This document shows, piece after piece, positions 1-6,117 of a DNA stretch of 6,953 nucleotides (the first letter of the stretch is position 1; each line of letters starts with the position of its first letter). Origin of the DNA: an uncultured Macromonas sp. (GTDB taxonomy: Bacteria; Pseudomonadota; Gammaproteobacteria; Burkholderiales; Burkholderiaceae); the NCBI GenBank assembly GCA_946481585.1, contig CAMLOF010000160.1:1-6953 (forward strand). Direction: 5' to 3'. The notes under the pieces are model-generated. The model was not told the origin of the DNA and did no database searches. It was given only the letters and a program-made list of their open reading frames with translations. Position numbers and translations under genes: made by a program.

Positions 1-42
1 TGCAAAGCAGGGGCTTCCCTGCGATGCTCGATGCCGTGGCCA

Positions 43-130
43 CGCGGCGGAACTCGCTGCGCGCTTGCAGCGCTCCGCTCGAACAACCGCCGCAAATATG
101 AGGACGAAGCGCGCTGCGCGCGCAGGCCAC
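43..130 (+). repeat. Structured repeat unit, copy A (inverted partner of copy B)
   Basis: This stretch matches the reverse complement of 299-386. Bases 43-93 align without gaps to 386-336 at 45 of 51 positions; 104-123 align to 326-307 at 19 of 20 positions; the short linker between is poorly conserved. The unit can fold into an outer stem (44-50 with 87-93, 7 bp) enclosing an inner hairpin (61-65 with 69-73, loop TGC), followed by a second hairpin (109-114 with 118-123, loop TGC). All six differences in the 51-base block are transitions. Two pairs of them (48 with 89, and 56 with 78) are compensatory in the predicted fold. A 10-bp inverted repeat (32-41 with 125-134) also brackets this copy. 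It resembles a dispersed REP-like or MITE-like element; that identity is inferred, not shown. Confidence 0.75.
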
Positions 131-298
131 GGCACCTGCGCTTCTCGGCACCTCGCAACGGCGCGCCAGAGCCTGGGCTGGCCCGTCTTGGCCAAAGTAC
201 TGTTGGCACACCAACGGTTGCGTTCCAACGTTCTTGGTGGCTGCGGCAGGCCTGGCCCTGTGAGGGCGACTTTCCGGGGTGGCTGTTTGTGGCGGCAT

Positions 299-386
299 GT
301 GGCTGGGCGCGCGTAGCGCGCTTCGTAACTGATTCGCGGTGGCTGTTTGAACGGAGCGCTGCAAGCGCGCAGTGAGTTCCACCGCG
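299..386 (-). repeat. Structured repeat unit, copy B (inverted partner of copy A)
   Basis: Read on the minus strand this repeats copy A. The outer stem here is 386-379 with 342-335 and is 8 bp, one longer than in copy A because the base at 335 now pairs. The inner hairpin (368-364 with 360-356) is identical in both copies. The second hairpin (321-316 with 312-307) keeps its stem and changes only the loop, from TGC to TAC. Where copy A has C48 paired to G89, this copy has T paired to A (positions 381 and 340). Where copy A has G56 and C78, this copy has A and T (373 and 351). Pairing is therefore preserved while the bases change, as expected of a functional hairpin in DNA or RNA. Confidence 0.75.
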
Positions 387-414
387 CCAGCCCCAGGCCG
401 TCAGACACAGCGAA

Positions 415-434
415 GTCGGCGCATACGCGCCGAC
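415..434. repeat. 8-bp perfect hairpin with ATAC loop
   Basis: Bases 415-422 (GTCGGCGC) are the reverse complement of 427-434, with a 4-base loop. The hairpin sits immediately inside the right arm of the compound inverted repeat. It has no T-run on either side, so it does not look like an intrinsic terminator. It is absent from the corresponding flank of copy A. Confidence 0.55.
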
Positions 435-531
435 CACCCCGGATGAGCCCCCGCAGGGCCAGGCCTGCCGCAGCCCGCCCAAACACGCCGATCGCCACAC
501 TCCCAAAAGAAGCCCCGTGTCCACCCAAAAC

Positions 532-1689
532 TCAGGCAACAGCGGTTTCGGGTTCCTTGATGCCCATCTTGTCGAGCGCCGCAGCCAGGTGGGCCACGCT
601 GCGGTCGGCGTCGTGCAGCTTCTCCAAACCAAACAGCCCCACGCGGAACGTGCTCCAGCCCGCAGGCTCATCACACTGCAGCGGCACACCGGCAGCGGTC
701 TGCAACCCCAGGGCCAGGAATTTCTTGCTGTTCTGAATGTCGGGGTCGCTGGTGTAGCTCACCACCACGCCCGGCGCCTTGAAGCCGTCGGCAGCCACAC
801 TGCGAATGCCGCGCCGCTCGAACAGCGCACGCACCTTCGCACCAAGCTCCATCTGCTCCTGGCGCACCTTGTCAAAACCGTAGGCTCGGGTTTCACGCAT
901 CACGTCACGCAAACGGGCCAGTGCGTCGGTGGGCATGGTCGTGTGGTAAGCATGGCCGCCGTTCTCGTAGGTCTCCATGATCTGCAGCCACTTCTTCAGA
1001 TCACAGGCAAAGCTGGTGCTCGTGGTGCCGTCGATGGCCTTGCGAGCGCGCTCACTCAGCATCACCATGGCACAAGCGGGGGAGCCGCTCCAACCCTTCT
1101 GCGGCGCACTCACCAGTACGTCCACGCCCGTGGCCTGCATGTCCACCCACATGGCGCCAGACGCAATGCAATCCAGCACAAACAGGCCGCCCACTTCGTG
1201 CACGGCACTGGCCACGGCTTGCAGGTAGTCATCGGGCAGGATCATGCCCGCAGCGGTTTCCACGTGCGGGGCGAAGACCACATCGGGCCGCTCGGCACGG
1301 ATGGTGGCCACCACTTCGGCAATGGGGCAAGGCACCCAGGGGGATTGCGGATCGGCTGGGTCAACTCGGCGTGCCTTGAGCACAGTGGAACTGGCGGGAA
1401 TGCCGCCCATGTCGAAGATCTGCGTCCAGCGGTAGCTGAACCAGCCGTTGCGGATGACGAGCGTCTTCTTGCCGGTGGCGAACTGGCGCGCAACGGCCTC
1501 CATGCCAAAGGTGCCGCTGCCAGGAACCAGCACGGCAGACGGCGCACGGTACACCTCTTTCAAGATCGCGGAGATGTCGGTCATCACGCCCTGGAAGCGC
1601 TTGGACATGTGGTTGAGCGCGCGGTCGGTGTAGACCACGGAAAATTCCAGCAATCCGTCGGGGTCGATGTTGGGCAGCAATCCGGGCAT
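532..1689 (-). CDS. Class V PLP-dependent aminotransferase (alanine-glyoxylate aminotransferase-like)
   Basis: A 385-residue cytosolic PLP enzyme of fold type I, class V (alanine-glyoxylate, serine-glyoxylate and 2-aminoethylphosphonate aminotransferase group), of normal length. PGSGT at 56-60 fits the phosphate-binding turn near the N-terminus. HVET at 142-145 is a family motif. Asp173 in VLDCIAS fits the residue that contacts the PLP ring nitrogen. Lys198 in SAPQKGWSG fits the Schiff-base lysine. FRVGLFG at 348-354 carries the likely carboxylate-binding Arg349. The start has a good ribosome binding site: GGAG at 1696-1699 lies 6 bases before the ATG. The amino donor and acceptor cannot be read from sequence; glyoxylate or pyruvate as acceptor is usual in the group. 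A 102-bp gap to the upstream ybdK-type gene leaves co-transcription open. Confidence 0.9.
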   Translation of the reverse strand: MPGLLPNIDPDGLLEFSVVYTDRALNHMSKRFQGVMTDISAILKEVYRAPSAVLVPGSGTFGMEAVARQFATGKKTLVIRNGWFSYRWTQIFDMGGIPASSTVLKARRVDPADPQSPWVPCPIAEVVATIRAERPDVVFAPHVETAAGMILPDDYLQAVASAVHEVGGLFVLDCIASGAMWVDMQATGVDVLVSAPQKGWSGSPACAMVMLSERARKAIDGTTSTSFACDLKKWLQIMETYENGGHAYHTTMPTDALARLRDVMRETRAYGFDKVRQEQMELGAKVRALFERRGIRSVAADGFKAPGVVVSYTSDPDIQNSKKFLALGLQTAAGVPLQCDEPAGWSTFRVGLFGLEKLHDADRSVAHLAAALDKMGIKEPETAVA

Positions 1690-1753
1690 GGCGGTCTCCG
1701 ATCTTTGTTCAAAAGGTGTCTGGCCTTGGCCAAACGGTCAGCTTAGCACGCCC

Positions 1754-1775
1754 TGGCGGACTCGGCCAACCGCCA
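1754..1775 (-). terminator. Weak hairpin downstream of the ybdK-type gene
   Basis: On the minus strand, 17 bases after the ligase stop codon, TGGCGG pairs with CCGCCA across a 10-base loop. No T-run follows, so it is not a standard intrinsic terminator. It could be a weak or Rho-assisted stop, or a 3' end stabiliser, between the ligase and the aminotransferase. An 8-bp palindrome TTGGCCAA (1726-1733) lies nearer the aminotransferase start. No convincing sigma-70 promoter was found in this gap. Confidence 0.25.
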
Positions 1776-1791
1776 ACTCCAGCCCAGCGGC

Positions 1792-2934
1792 TCACAGGGC
1801 ATTGGCCTCCACGGGCCCTTGACGAAGCGCGTCCACAGCCGCGCGAACCACCCCCTGCACGTTGCCGCTCTCCGCAAAACGCTTGCGCAAATAGCTGGCG
1901 TGGTTGCCATCGCGCGCCGCAGCGCGCTCAATCTCGTCCAGCGCGGGTTGTGAACGCAGGGCCTGCGCGTGCGGCTCCAGCTTGCGCAGCGTGGCCAGAA
2001 TGTCCTCGCGGATGCTGATCTGCTCGCGCGTCTTGGGGTTGACCATCATCCCGTCCAAGCCGAAGCGGCAGGCCTGGAAGCGGTTGTAGGTGTAGACGAG
2101 GTAGTCGTCTTCTTCCGGCGGTGGCTCGTTGCGTTCCAGCAGGTGGCGGCACAGGGCCTGCAGGTAACAGGCCAGCGCAGCGGCACGCTCCACCGTGAGC
2201 GGGGTGTCGCACACGCGCAGTTCGATGGTGCCGTACTCGGGCTTGGGGCGGATGTCCCAGTAGAAGTCCTTCATGGACTTGACCACGCCGGTGGACTCCA
2301 TCTTGGTGAAGTAATCGTTGGTGAACTCGTCCCAACTGAGCACGAACGGTGCGCGCCCACTCAAGGGAAAGGCGAACACGGAGTTGAGGCGCGCGGAGTC
2401 GAACAACGTGTCCACCCCCTGGAAGAAGGGCGACGACGCCGACAGCGCAATGAAGTGCGGCACGTAGCGGTTGAGCGAATGCAGCAGGAAGAGCGCTTCG
2501 TCTGGCGACGAACAACCGATGTGCACGTGCTGGCCGAACACCGTGAACTGCTTGGCCAGGTAGCCGTACAACCCAGAGAGTTGTTCAAAGCGCGGCTTGG
2601 AGAAGATGCGCTGCTCGAACCAGCGCTGGAAGGGGTGCGTGCCGCCGCCTGCCAGTTCGATGTTGAGCCGGTCGCAGCCCGCCACCAGCGTGTCACGGAT
2701 CTCGCGCAGCTGCGCCAGCAAGGGCCCGTGCTCACTTTGCACACTGGTGGCGATCTCGATCATGCTCTGCGTCATCTCGGGTGTGACCGTGCCGGGGAAG
2801 GGCTTGCGGCGCAGCAGTTCCAGCAGGTCGTCTGCGCTGCTGGAAAGATCGTGGTCGTAACTGTTGACGAGCTGCAATTCCAGCTCCACGCCCATCGTGA
2901 GTGAATCGGAAGCTTTGAAGGTTTCGAGTGGCAT
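1792..2934 (-). CDS. ybdK: Carboxylate-amine ligase, YbdK / glutamate-cysteine ligase 2 family
   Basis: A 380-residue ATP-dependent ligase of the GCS2 family, close to the usual 370-380 residues. [10 protein letters not shown] at 15-24 is the N-terminal motif with the metal/ATP-site glutamates. GGGTHPF at 96-102, HVHIG at 136-140 and [12 protein letters not shown] at 234-245 are the other family blocks. E. coli YbdK has weak gamma-glutamylcysteine synthetase activity, and its physiological substrate is unsettled in most bacteria, so 'glutamate-cysteine ligase' should be read loosely. The frame stays open far upstream, but the start at 2934 is chosen because AAGGGGAG (2938-2945) lies just before this ATG and the conserved N-terminus begins 15 residues later. 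The antiporter gene ends only 14 bp upstream, so the two are very likely one transcript. Confidence 0.92.
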   Translation of the reverse strand: MPLETFKASDSLTMGVELELQLVNSYDHDLSSSADDLLELLRRKPFPGTVTPEMTQSMIEIATSVQSEHGPLLAQLREIRDTLVAGCDRLNIELAGGGTHPFQRWFEQRIFSKPRFEQLSGLYGYLAKQFTVFGQHVHIGCSSPDEALFLLHSLNRYVPHFIALSASSPFFQGVDTLFDSARLNSVFAFPLSGRAPFVLSWDEFTNDYFTKMESTGVVKSMKDFYWDIRPKPEYGTIELRVCDTPLTVERAAALACYLQALCRHLLERNEPPPEEDDYLVYTYNRFQACRFGLDGMMVNPKTREQISIREDILATLRKLEPHAQALRSQPALDEIERAAARDGNHASYLRKRFAESGNVQGVVRAAVDALRQGPVEANAL

Positions 2935-2948
2935 GTGGCTCCCCTTGA

Positions 2949-4145
2949 TCAACGGCGTTGTTCGGCGGTGACGTGCGTTTCGCGCGCGGCCATGAGGCTG
3001 CGCTGCGTGACCCAGGGGCCCAGCAACTCCTGCACCACCATCAAGGCGGCCATGGCGGCAAAGGCGGGCACCGCTGGCTCGAAGCCGTAGAGGCGGGTCT
3101 GCTCCAGCAACAGAATAGCGAATGCCGACATGGGCGTGAGCGCCAGCCCGGTGAGCACGCCTTTGCGCAGCGTGATGCCGCTCCAACGCGCCACCACCAG
3201 ATTGGTCACGGTCTTGGAAGCGATGCGCAAGGCCAGCAAGGCAGCGGCAATGGACAGGGTCCCCCACACGTCGGGCCAGTGGATGAGCGAGGCGACGTAC
3301 ACGAAAAGAAATATGCCCAACAGCTCGCCCACGGAGCCGAAGTCGCGCTGCGCGTTGGTGAGCTGCACACGGCGCTCGCGCGCCACCACGCCAAAGGTGA
3401 GCGCCACCAGCAAGGGGGACAGCTTGAGCCCATAGGCAGCCGTGGTCAACAGCAGCACGGCCAGCGCAAACACCACCGTCACACTGTGGCTGTACACCGC
3501 CTGCCGCCGCAACAGCCATGGTGCGGCCAAGCCGACAGCGGCACCCAGCACCACCGATATGCCCAGCGCATAGATGCTGCCGATGGCGGCCGCCGCCCAG
3601 TCGCCCGACGTGCTGAGGTGCCAGTAGCCCACCACCAGCTTGACCAGCATGACCGAGACAAGGCAGTTGATGGCACAAAGGTGCATGACCCGCTCCGTGA
3701 CCTGCCCCGCGCCGCGCGATTCGTTGGCCACACGCACGATGCCCGCTGGCGACGCGGACACGGCAAGCGCCGCGATGATGAGGCGAACCTCGGGCGCCAG
3801 GCCGAACCAGCCGGAACCCCAGTAGACCAGACCAAAGGTCAACAACGATTCAAACAGCCCCACGGCCAGCACCCAGGGGTTGTGGCGGAACCAGCGCAGG
3901 TTGATACGGTAGCCCAGCTCGAACAACACGAGCGACAAGGCCACGTTGGCCAGGAAGGAAAGGCCGGGAACGGCATTGGTCAAGCCGGGCAGGTCGAGCA
4001 GTCCGCCGATCAGGCCGACAGCAACGTAGCTGGTGATACGCGGCACGCGCCACAAGGCGTACAGGCGTTCGCCCAGAAACCAGGCCAGAAGCAGCACCAT
4101 CGGCCATGCGATGGACTGAAGGAAAAAGGGCAGGTCGTTGACCAT
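2949..4145 (-). CDS. CPA2-like cation/proton antiporter membrane protein, no regulatory domain
   Basis: A 398-residue inner-membrane protein with about 12 hydrophobic segments, resembling the membrane half of Kef/NapA-type exchangers. [15 protein letters not shown] (34-48) matches the first conserved CPA2 helix region, [12 protein letters not shown] (126-137) the unwound-helix region, and [11 protein letters not shown] (307-317) the helix carrying a conserved lysine (Lys311). The protein ends just after the last membrane segment, with no TrkA-N/C nucleotide-binding domain. At the point where relatives carry the ion-binding Asp (FQD, DD or ND), this protein reads AIN-C (158-161), with no acidic residue. 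Ion selectivity, and exchange itself, are therefore uncertain. The ATG at 4145 is chosen because GGGAGG precedes it by 9 bases and the hydrophobic N-terminus follows. The frame open upstream is a shadow of the methyltransferase gene. Confidence 0.85.
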   Translation of the reverse strand: MVNDLPFFLQSIAWPMVLLLAWFLGERLYALWRVPRITSYVAVGLIGGLLDLPGLTNAVPGLSFLANVALSLVLFELGYRINLRWFRHNPWVLAVGLFESLLTFGLVYWGSGWFGLAPEVRLIIAALAVSASPAGIVRVANESRGAGQVTERVMHLCAINCLVSVMLVKLVVGYWHLSTSGDWAAAAIGSIYALGISVVLGAAVGLAAPWLLRRQAVYSHSVTVVFALAVLLLTTAAYGLKLSPLLVALTFGVVARERRVQLTNAQRDFGSVGELLGIFLFVYVASLIHWPDVWGTLSIAAALLALRIASKTVTNLVVARWSGITLRKGVLTGLALTPMSAFAILLLEQTRLYGFEPAVPAFAAMAALMVVQELLGPWVTQRSLMAARETHVTAEQRR

Positions 4146-4167
4146 CTTAGGATGCCTCCCGAGTGGA

Positions 4168-4183
4168 CGGGCCAGCAGGCCCG
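4168..4183. repeat. Small hairpin in the methyltransferase-antiporter gap
   Basis: CGGGCC (4168-4173) pairs with GGCCCG (4178-4183) across a 4-base loop. It lies just upstream of the antiporter ribosome binding site on the minus strand. It could modulate translation or processing of a joint mRNA. GC-rich chance pairing is the alternative. Confidence 0.3.
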
Positions 4184-4198
4184 CGTGGTGGTTGACGA

Positions 4199-4218
4199 TG
4201 CCGCCGACGCTGGCGGCA
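4199..4218 (-). terminator. Hairpin after the methyltransferase stop, possible attenuator
   Basis: TGCCGCC (4199-4205) and GGCGGCA (4212-4218) form a perfect 7-bp stem with a 6-base loop. It begins 8 bases after the methyltransferase stop codon on the minus strand. No T-run follows, so complete intrinsic termination is unlikely. Partial termination or mRNA 3' end protection between the methyltransferase and the antiporter is possible. Confidence 0.3.
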
Positions 4219-4225
4219 CAACCAG

Positions 4226-5080
4226 TCAGACAGCGAAACGCTGTGTGAGTTCTTGCAGGTTCAACTCTTGCAGCACTTGCTGCAGTCTTTCGCGGGCACT
4301 GCGCTTGGGGCCGCCGGTCTTGCGCGCCAGGATCAACTCGTTTTTCATGGAGTGTTCCCAGCCCACCAGTTCGGTCACGGTGACCTGGTAGCCGTGAGCC
4401 TCCAGTTGCAAACAGCGCAACACGTTGGTGATCTGGCTGCCGAACTCGCGCGTGTGCAAGGGGTGGCGCCAGATTTCGCTGAGCGGCGTGCGCGACAGGC
4501 TGAGCGCTTTGTTGCGGCGCAGAACGCCAGCCACCTCGGCCTGGCAACAGGGCACCAGCACCATGTGGCGCGCCTTCTTGGCCAACCCAAAGGCAATGGC
4601 GTCGTCGGTAGCGGTGTCGCAAGCGTGCAGCGCGGTGACGATGTCCACCTGCTCGGGCAAGTCGGTGGACGTGGTTGCATCTTGCACGGTGGTGGCCACG
4701 AAGCGCATGCGCTCGAAGCCCAGCCGCTGCGCCAGCGCGCGCGAACGCTCCACCAGTTCGGCGCGCGTTTCCACGCCGAACACCGTGCCCACGCCACGGG
4801 GGCGCAACACCAGGTCGTACAGGATGAAGCCGAGGTAGGACTTGCCCGCGCCGTGGTCGGCCAGCACCACGTCGCCACGGTGCTGGATCACGTCGTCTAT
4901 GAGCGGGGCAATGAATTGCACCAGGTGCTGCACCTGCTTGAGCTTGCGGCGGGTGTCCTGGTTGAGCTTGCCCTCGCGCGTGAGGATGTGCAGTTCCTTG
5001 AGGAGTTCGATCGACTGGCCCGGCAGCAGCTCGGGCAGTGCCACGCCCGCGTCGCGGGGGGAGGCGGATTGCTTGGTCAT
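4226..5080 (-). CDS. Class I SAM-dependent methyltransferase (Methyltransf_32-like)
   Basis: A 284-residue Rossmann-fold methyltransferase of unknown substrate. VVLADHGAGKSYLGF (71-85) is the SAM-binding glycine region in the D-x-G-x-GK form seen in the Methyltransf_32 group; it superficially resembles a P-loop. VFGVET (100-105) fits the acidic end of strand 2, which binds the SAM ribose. ALHACDTATDDAI (150-162) fits strand 4 and its following loop. VPCCQ (176-180) and WEHSMKNELI (241-250) are further conserved-looking blocks, the second with a Lys-Asn pair common in this group. No signal peptide or membrane segment is visible. The ATG at 5080 has no clear Shine-Dalgarno. A GTG at 5116 in frame would add 12 residues but would place the start inside the operator palindrome, so I prefer the ATG. 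Divergent from ohrR by 63 bp. Confidence 0.85.
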   Translation of the reverse strand: MTKQSASPRDAGVALPELLPGQSIELLKELHILTREGKLNQDTRRKLKQVQHLVQFIAPLIDDVIQHRGDVVLADHGAGKSYLGFILYDLVLRPRGVGTVFGVETRAELVERSRALAQRLGFERMRFVATTVQDATTSTDLPEQVDIVTALHACDTATDDAIAFGLAKKARHMVLVPCCQAEVAGVLRRNKALSLSRTPLSEIWRHPLHTREFGSQITNVLRCLQLEAHGYQVTVTELVGWEHSMKNELILARKTGGPKRSARERLQQVLQELNLQELTQRFAV

Positions 5081-5107
5081 GGGTCTATGATAAACGCGAC
5101 GATTTAT

Positions 5108-5129
5108 ATTGCACACAATTTAATTGCAC
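5108..5129. promoter_or_regulatory. OhrR-type operator
   Basis: CAATT-T-AATTG (5116-5126) is a perfect 5+5 palindrome around a central T, and matches the CAATTNAATTG core of known OhrR operators. It is flanked by a 7-bp direct repeat, ATTGCAC, at 5108-5114 and 5123-5129. It lies upstream of a gene encoding an OhrR with an intact sensing cysteine, in the most AT-rich part of the window. Binding here would block the ohrR promoter, giving autorepression of ohrR-ohr that is relieved by organic hydroperoxides. It may also affect the divergent methyltransferase. Confidence 0.75.
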
Positions 5130-5137
5130 GCTACACT
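5109..5137 (+). promoter_or_regulatory. Putative sigma-70 promoter of ohrR-ohr
   Basis: TTGCAC (5109-5114) and TACACT (5132-5137) are separated by exactly 17 bp. The -35 matches consensus at 3 of 6 positions and the -10 at 4 of 6. The operator palindrome occupies the spacer. The expected transcription start falls at or within a base or two of the ohrR ATG at 5144, so the mRNA may be nearly leaderless. Both boxes are weak matches and were found by eye. Confidence 0.4.
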
Positions 5138-5143
5138 TCAGCC

Positions 5144-5635
5144 ATGCCAACACAAACCGATGACACCAACGCCTGGCTGCTGCTGGACAACCAGTTGTGC
5201 TTCGCCTTGTATTCGGCTTCGCTTGCCATGACCAAGCTGTACAAGCCGCTGCTGGAGCCGCTGGGCCTGACCTACCCGCAATACCTAGTGCTGTTGTGCC
5301 TGTGGGAGCAGGACGGCCTGTCTGTCTCGGCACTCGGGCAGCGTCTGCAGCTGGATTCCGGCACGCTCACGCCGCTGCTCAAACGCATGGAAGCGGCAGG
5401 CTGGATCACCCGCCAGCGTGCCAGCGACGACGAGCGCCGCGTCCACATTCACCTGAGCGCCGAGGGGCATTCGCTCAAGGCACAAGCCGCCAGCGTGCCC
5501 GCCTGCCTGCTGCAGGCGATGAGCTGCAGCGTTGAGGAAGTCCAGGCGCTCACACAGCGCATCCGCGCCCTGCGCGACGGCCTGCATCCGGTCACCGAAC
5601 CCATCCCCCCCACGCCCGCAAGGGCCAACACCTGA
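5144..5635 (+). CDS. ohrR: OhrR, organic hydroperoxide-sensing MarR-family repressor
   Basis: A 163-residue dimeric winged-helix repressor. [18 protein letters not shown] (12-29) is the OhrR N-terminal signature. Cys19 is the peroxide-sensing thiol; Tyr33 and Tyr44 sit 14 and 25 residues after it, the same offsets as the two thiol-contacting tyrosines of B. subtilis OhrR. The recognition helix lies around 71-88 ([17 protein letters not shown]), followed by the wing with [14 protein letters not shown] (92-105). Extra cysteines at 121 and 128 suggest the two-cysteine type, in which an intersubunit disulfide forms after oxidation, as in Xanthomonas OhrR. The start fits the family N-terminus although no Shine-Dalgarno precedes it. 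It is followed after 11 bp by ohr, and repressor and target form one operon. Confidence 0.95.
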   Translation: MPTQTDDTNAWLLLDNQLCFALYSASLAMTKLYKPLLEPLGLTYPQYLVLLCLWEQDGLSVSALGQRLQLDSGTLTPLLKRMEAAGWITRQRASDDERRVHIHLSAEGHSLKAQAASVPACLLQAMSCSVEEVQALTQRIRALRDGLHPVTEPIPPTPARANT

Positions 5636-5646
5636 AGGAGCCGACC

Positions 5647-6075
5647 ATGGCCAACAAGATCGAAAAAGTTGTTTACCAAGCCCACGCCACCGCCACCGGC
5701 GGACGCGACGGCAGCGCCAAGTCTTCCGACGGCCTGCTTGACGTGAAACTGGCGGTGCCCAAGGAAATGGGTGGTGCTGGCGGCGGCGTGAACCCCGAGC
5801 AGATGTTTGCCGCTGGCTACAGCGCGTGCTTTCTGGGCGCGCTGAAGTTCGTGGCTGGCATGCAAAAAGTTGCCGTGCCCGCCGACGCCAAGATCGACGC
5901 GACCGTGGGCATTGGCGCCATTCCGCAGGGCTTTGGCATTGAGGTGCAGATGACCATTCACCTGCCCGGCCTGGACCGTGCGGTGGCACAGGCGCTGGTG
6001 GACAAGGCACACGAAGTCTGCCCCTACTCCAACGCCACGCGCGGCAACATTGAAGTGACGCTGCAGCTGGCCTGA
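5647..6075 (+). CDS. ohr: Ohr, organic hydroperoxide resistance peroxidase
   Basis: A 142-residue member of the OsmC/Ohr superfamily, full length. It is a thiol peroxidase that reduces fatty-acid and other organic hydroperoxides to alcohols, using lipoylated proteins as reductant in characterised homologues. Cys61 in GYSACFLGAL is the peroxidatic cysteine and Cys125 in HEVCPYSNATRGN the resolving one, at the standard positions. Arg20 and Glu51 (in NPEQMF) fit the residues that activate the peroxidatic thiol. It acts as a cytosolic homodimer. The ribosome binding site AAGGAG overlaps the ohrR stop codon, so translation is probably coupled and expression follows ohrR derepression. The gene converges on the dienelactone hydrolase gene with 42 bp between stop codons and no convincing terminator. 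Confidence 0.97.
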   Translation: MANKIEKVVYQAHATATGGRDGSAKSSDGLLDVKLAVPKEMGGAGGGVNPEQMFAAGYSACFLGALKFVAGMQKVAVPADAKIDATVGIGAIPQGFGIEVQMTIHLPGLDRAVAQALVDKAHEVCPYSNATRGNIEVTLQLA

Positions 6076-6117
6076 CGCTGTTGCTGACCAGGGGCTGCAG
6101 CCAGGGATAAGGGCGAG

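Larger units (their letters stand above)
239..475. repeat. Compound inverted repeat with 22-bp perfect outer arms
   Basis: Bases 239-260 are the exact reverse complement of 454-475 (22 of 22). Further in, 264-267 pairs with 447-450, and after a 2-base shift in register 273-282 is the exact reverse complement of 434-443 (10 of 10). The arms together span about 44 and 42 bases and enclose roughly 150 bases that include all of repeat copy B. The layout resembles a small non-autonomous element or a long imperfect hairpin transcript. There is no transposase gene in the element and I could not identify a target-site duplication by eye. Confidence 0.7.
1..531. other. Non-coding, repeat-rich intergenic segment
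   Basis: No credible protein gene is visible in these 531 bases. The open frames present have no ribosome binding site, resemble no family I know, are rich in Arg, Ala and Gly, and run through inverted repeats, as expected of GC-rich non-coding DNA. The segment is dense in self-complementary sequence: at least four short GC hairpins, two inverted copies of an 88-bp unit, and a compound 22-bp inverted repeat, each listed separately. GGTGGCTG occurs at 236, 278 and 338, and the last two copies extend to a 12-bp direct repeat (278-289 and 338-349). The right boundary is the stop codon of the aminotransferase at 532. No clear T-tract terminator for that gene is seen. Whatever lies left of base 1 is unknown. 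Confidence 0.75.

Noticed and set aside
1..531. CRISPR array or tRNA in the repeat-rich left end
   Set aside because: There are no regularly spaced direct repeats with unique spacers, and no cloverleaf with a TTC-type T-arm could be found.
31..736. Open frames on the plus strand at 31-375, 65-316 and 347-736
   Set aside because: They run through the inverted repeats, have no ribosome binding site or recognisable domain, and are Arg/Ala/Gly-rich; the last also overlaps the end of the aminotransferase gene.
517..1746. 409-codon plus-strand frame opposite the aminotransferase gene
   Set aside because: Antisense shadow caused by high GC at third codon positions; the minus-strand product has all aminotransferase motifs.
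2935..3678. Long N-terminal extension of the ligase frame (and likewise 4146-4622 for the antiporter)
   Set aside because: The extra residues are translations of neighbouring genes in the wrong frame; good ribosome binding sites sit directly before the ATGs at 2934 and 4145.
2958..4391. 477-codon plus-strand frame opposite the antiporter gene
   Set aside because: Its product is His/Gln/Arg-rich low-complexity sequence without a domain, while the minus strand encodes a clear membrane protein.
6076..6117. Bidirectional terminator between the convergent ohr and hydrolase genes, around the GGCTGCAGCC palindrome at 6093-6102
   Set aside because: The palindrome has no loop and no T-run on either strand; too weak to call a terminator.
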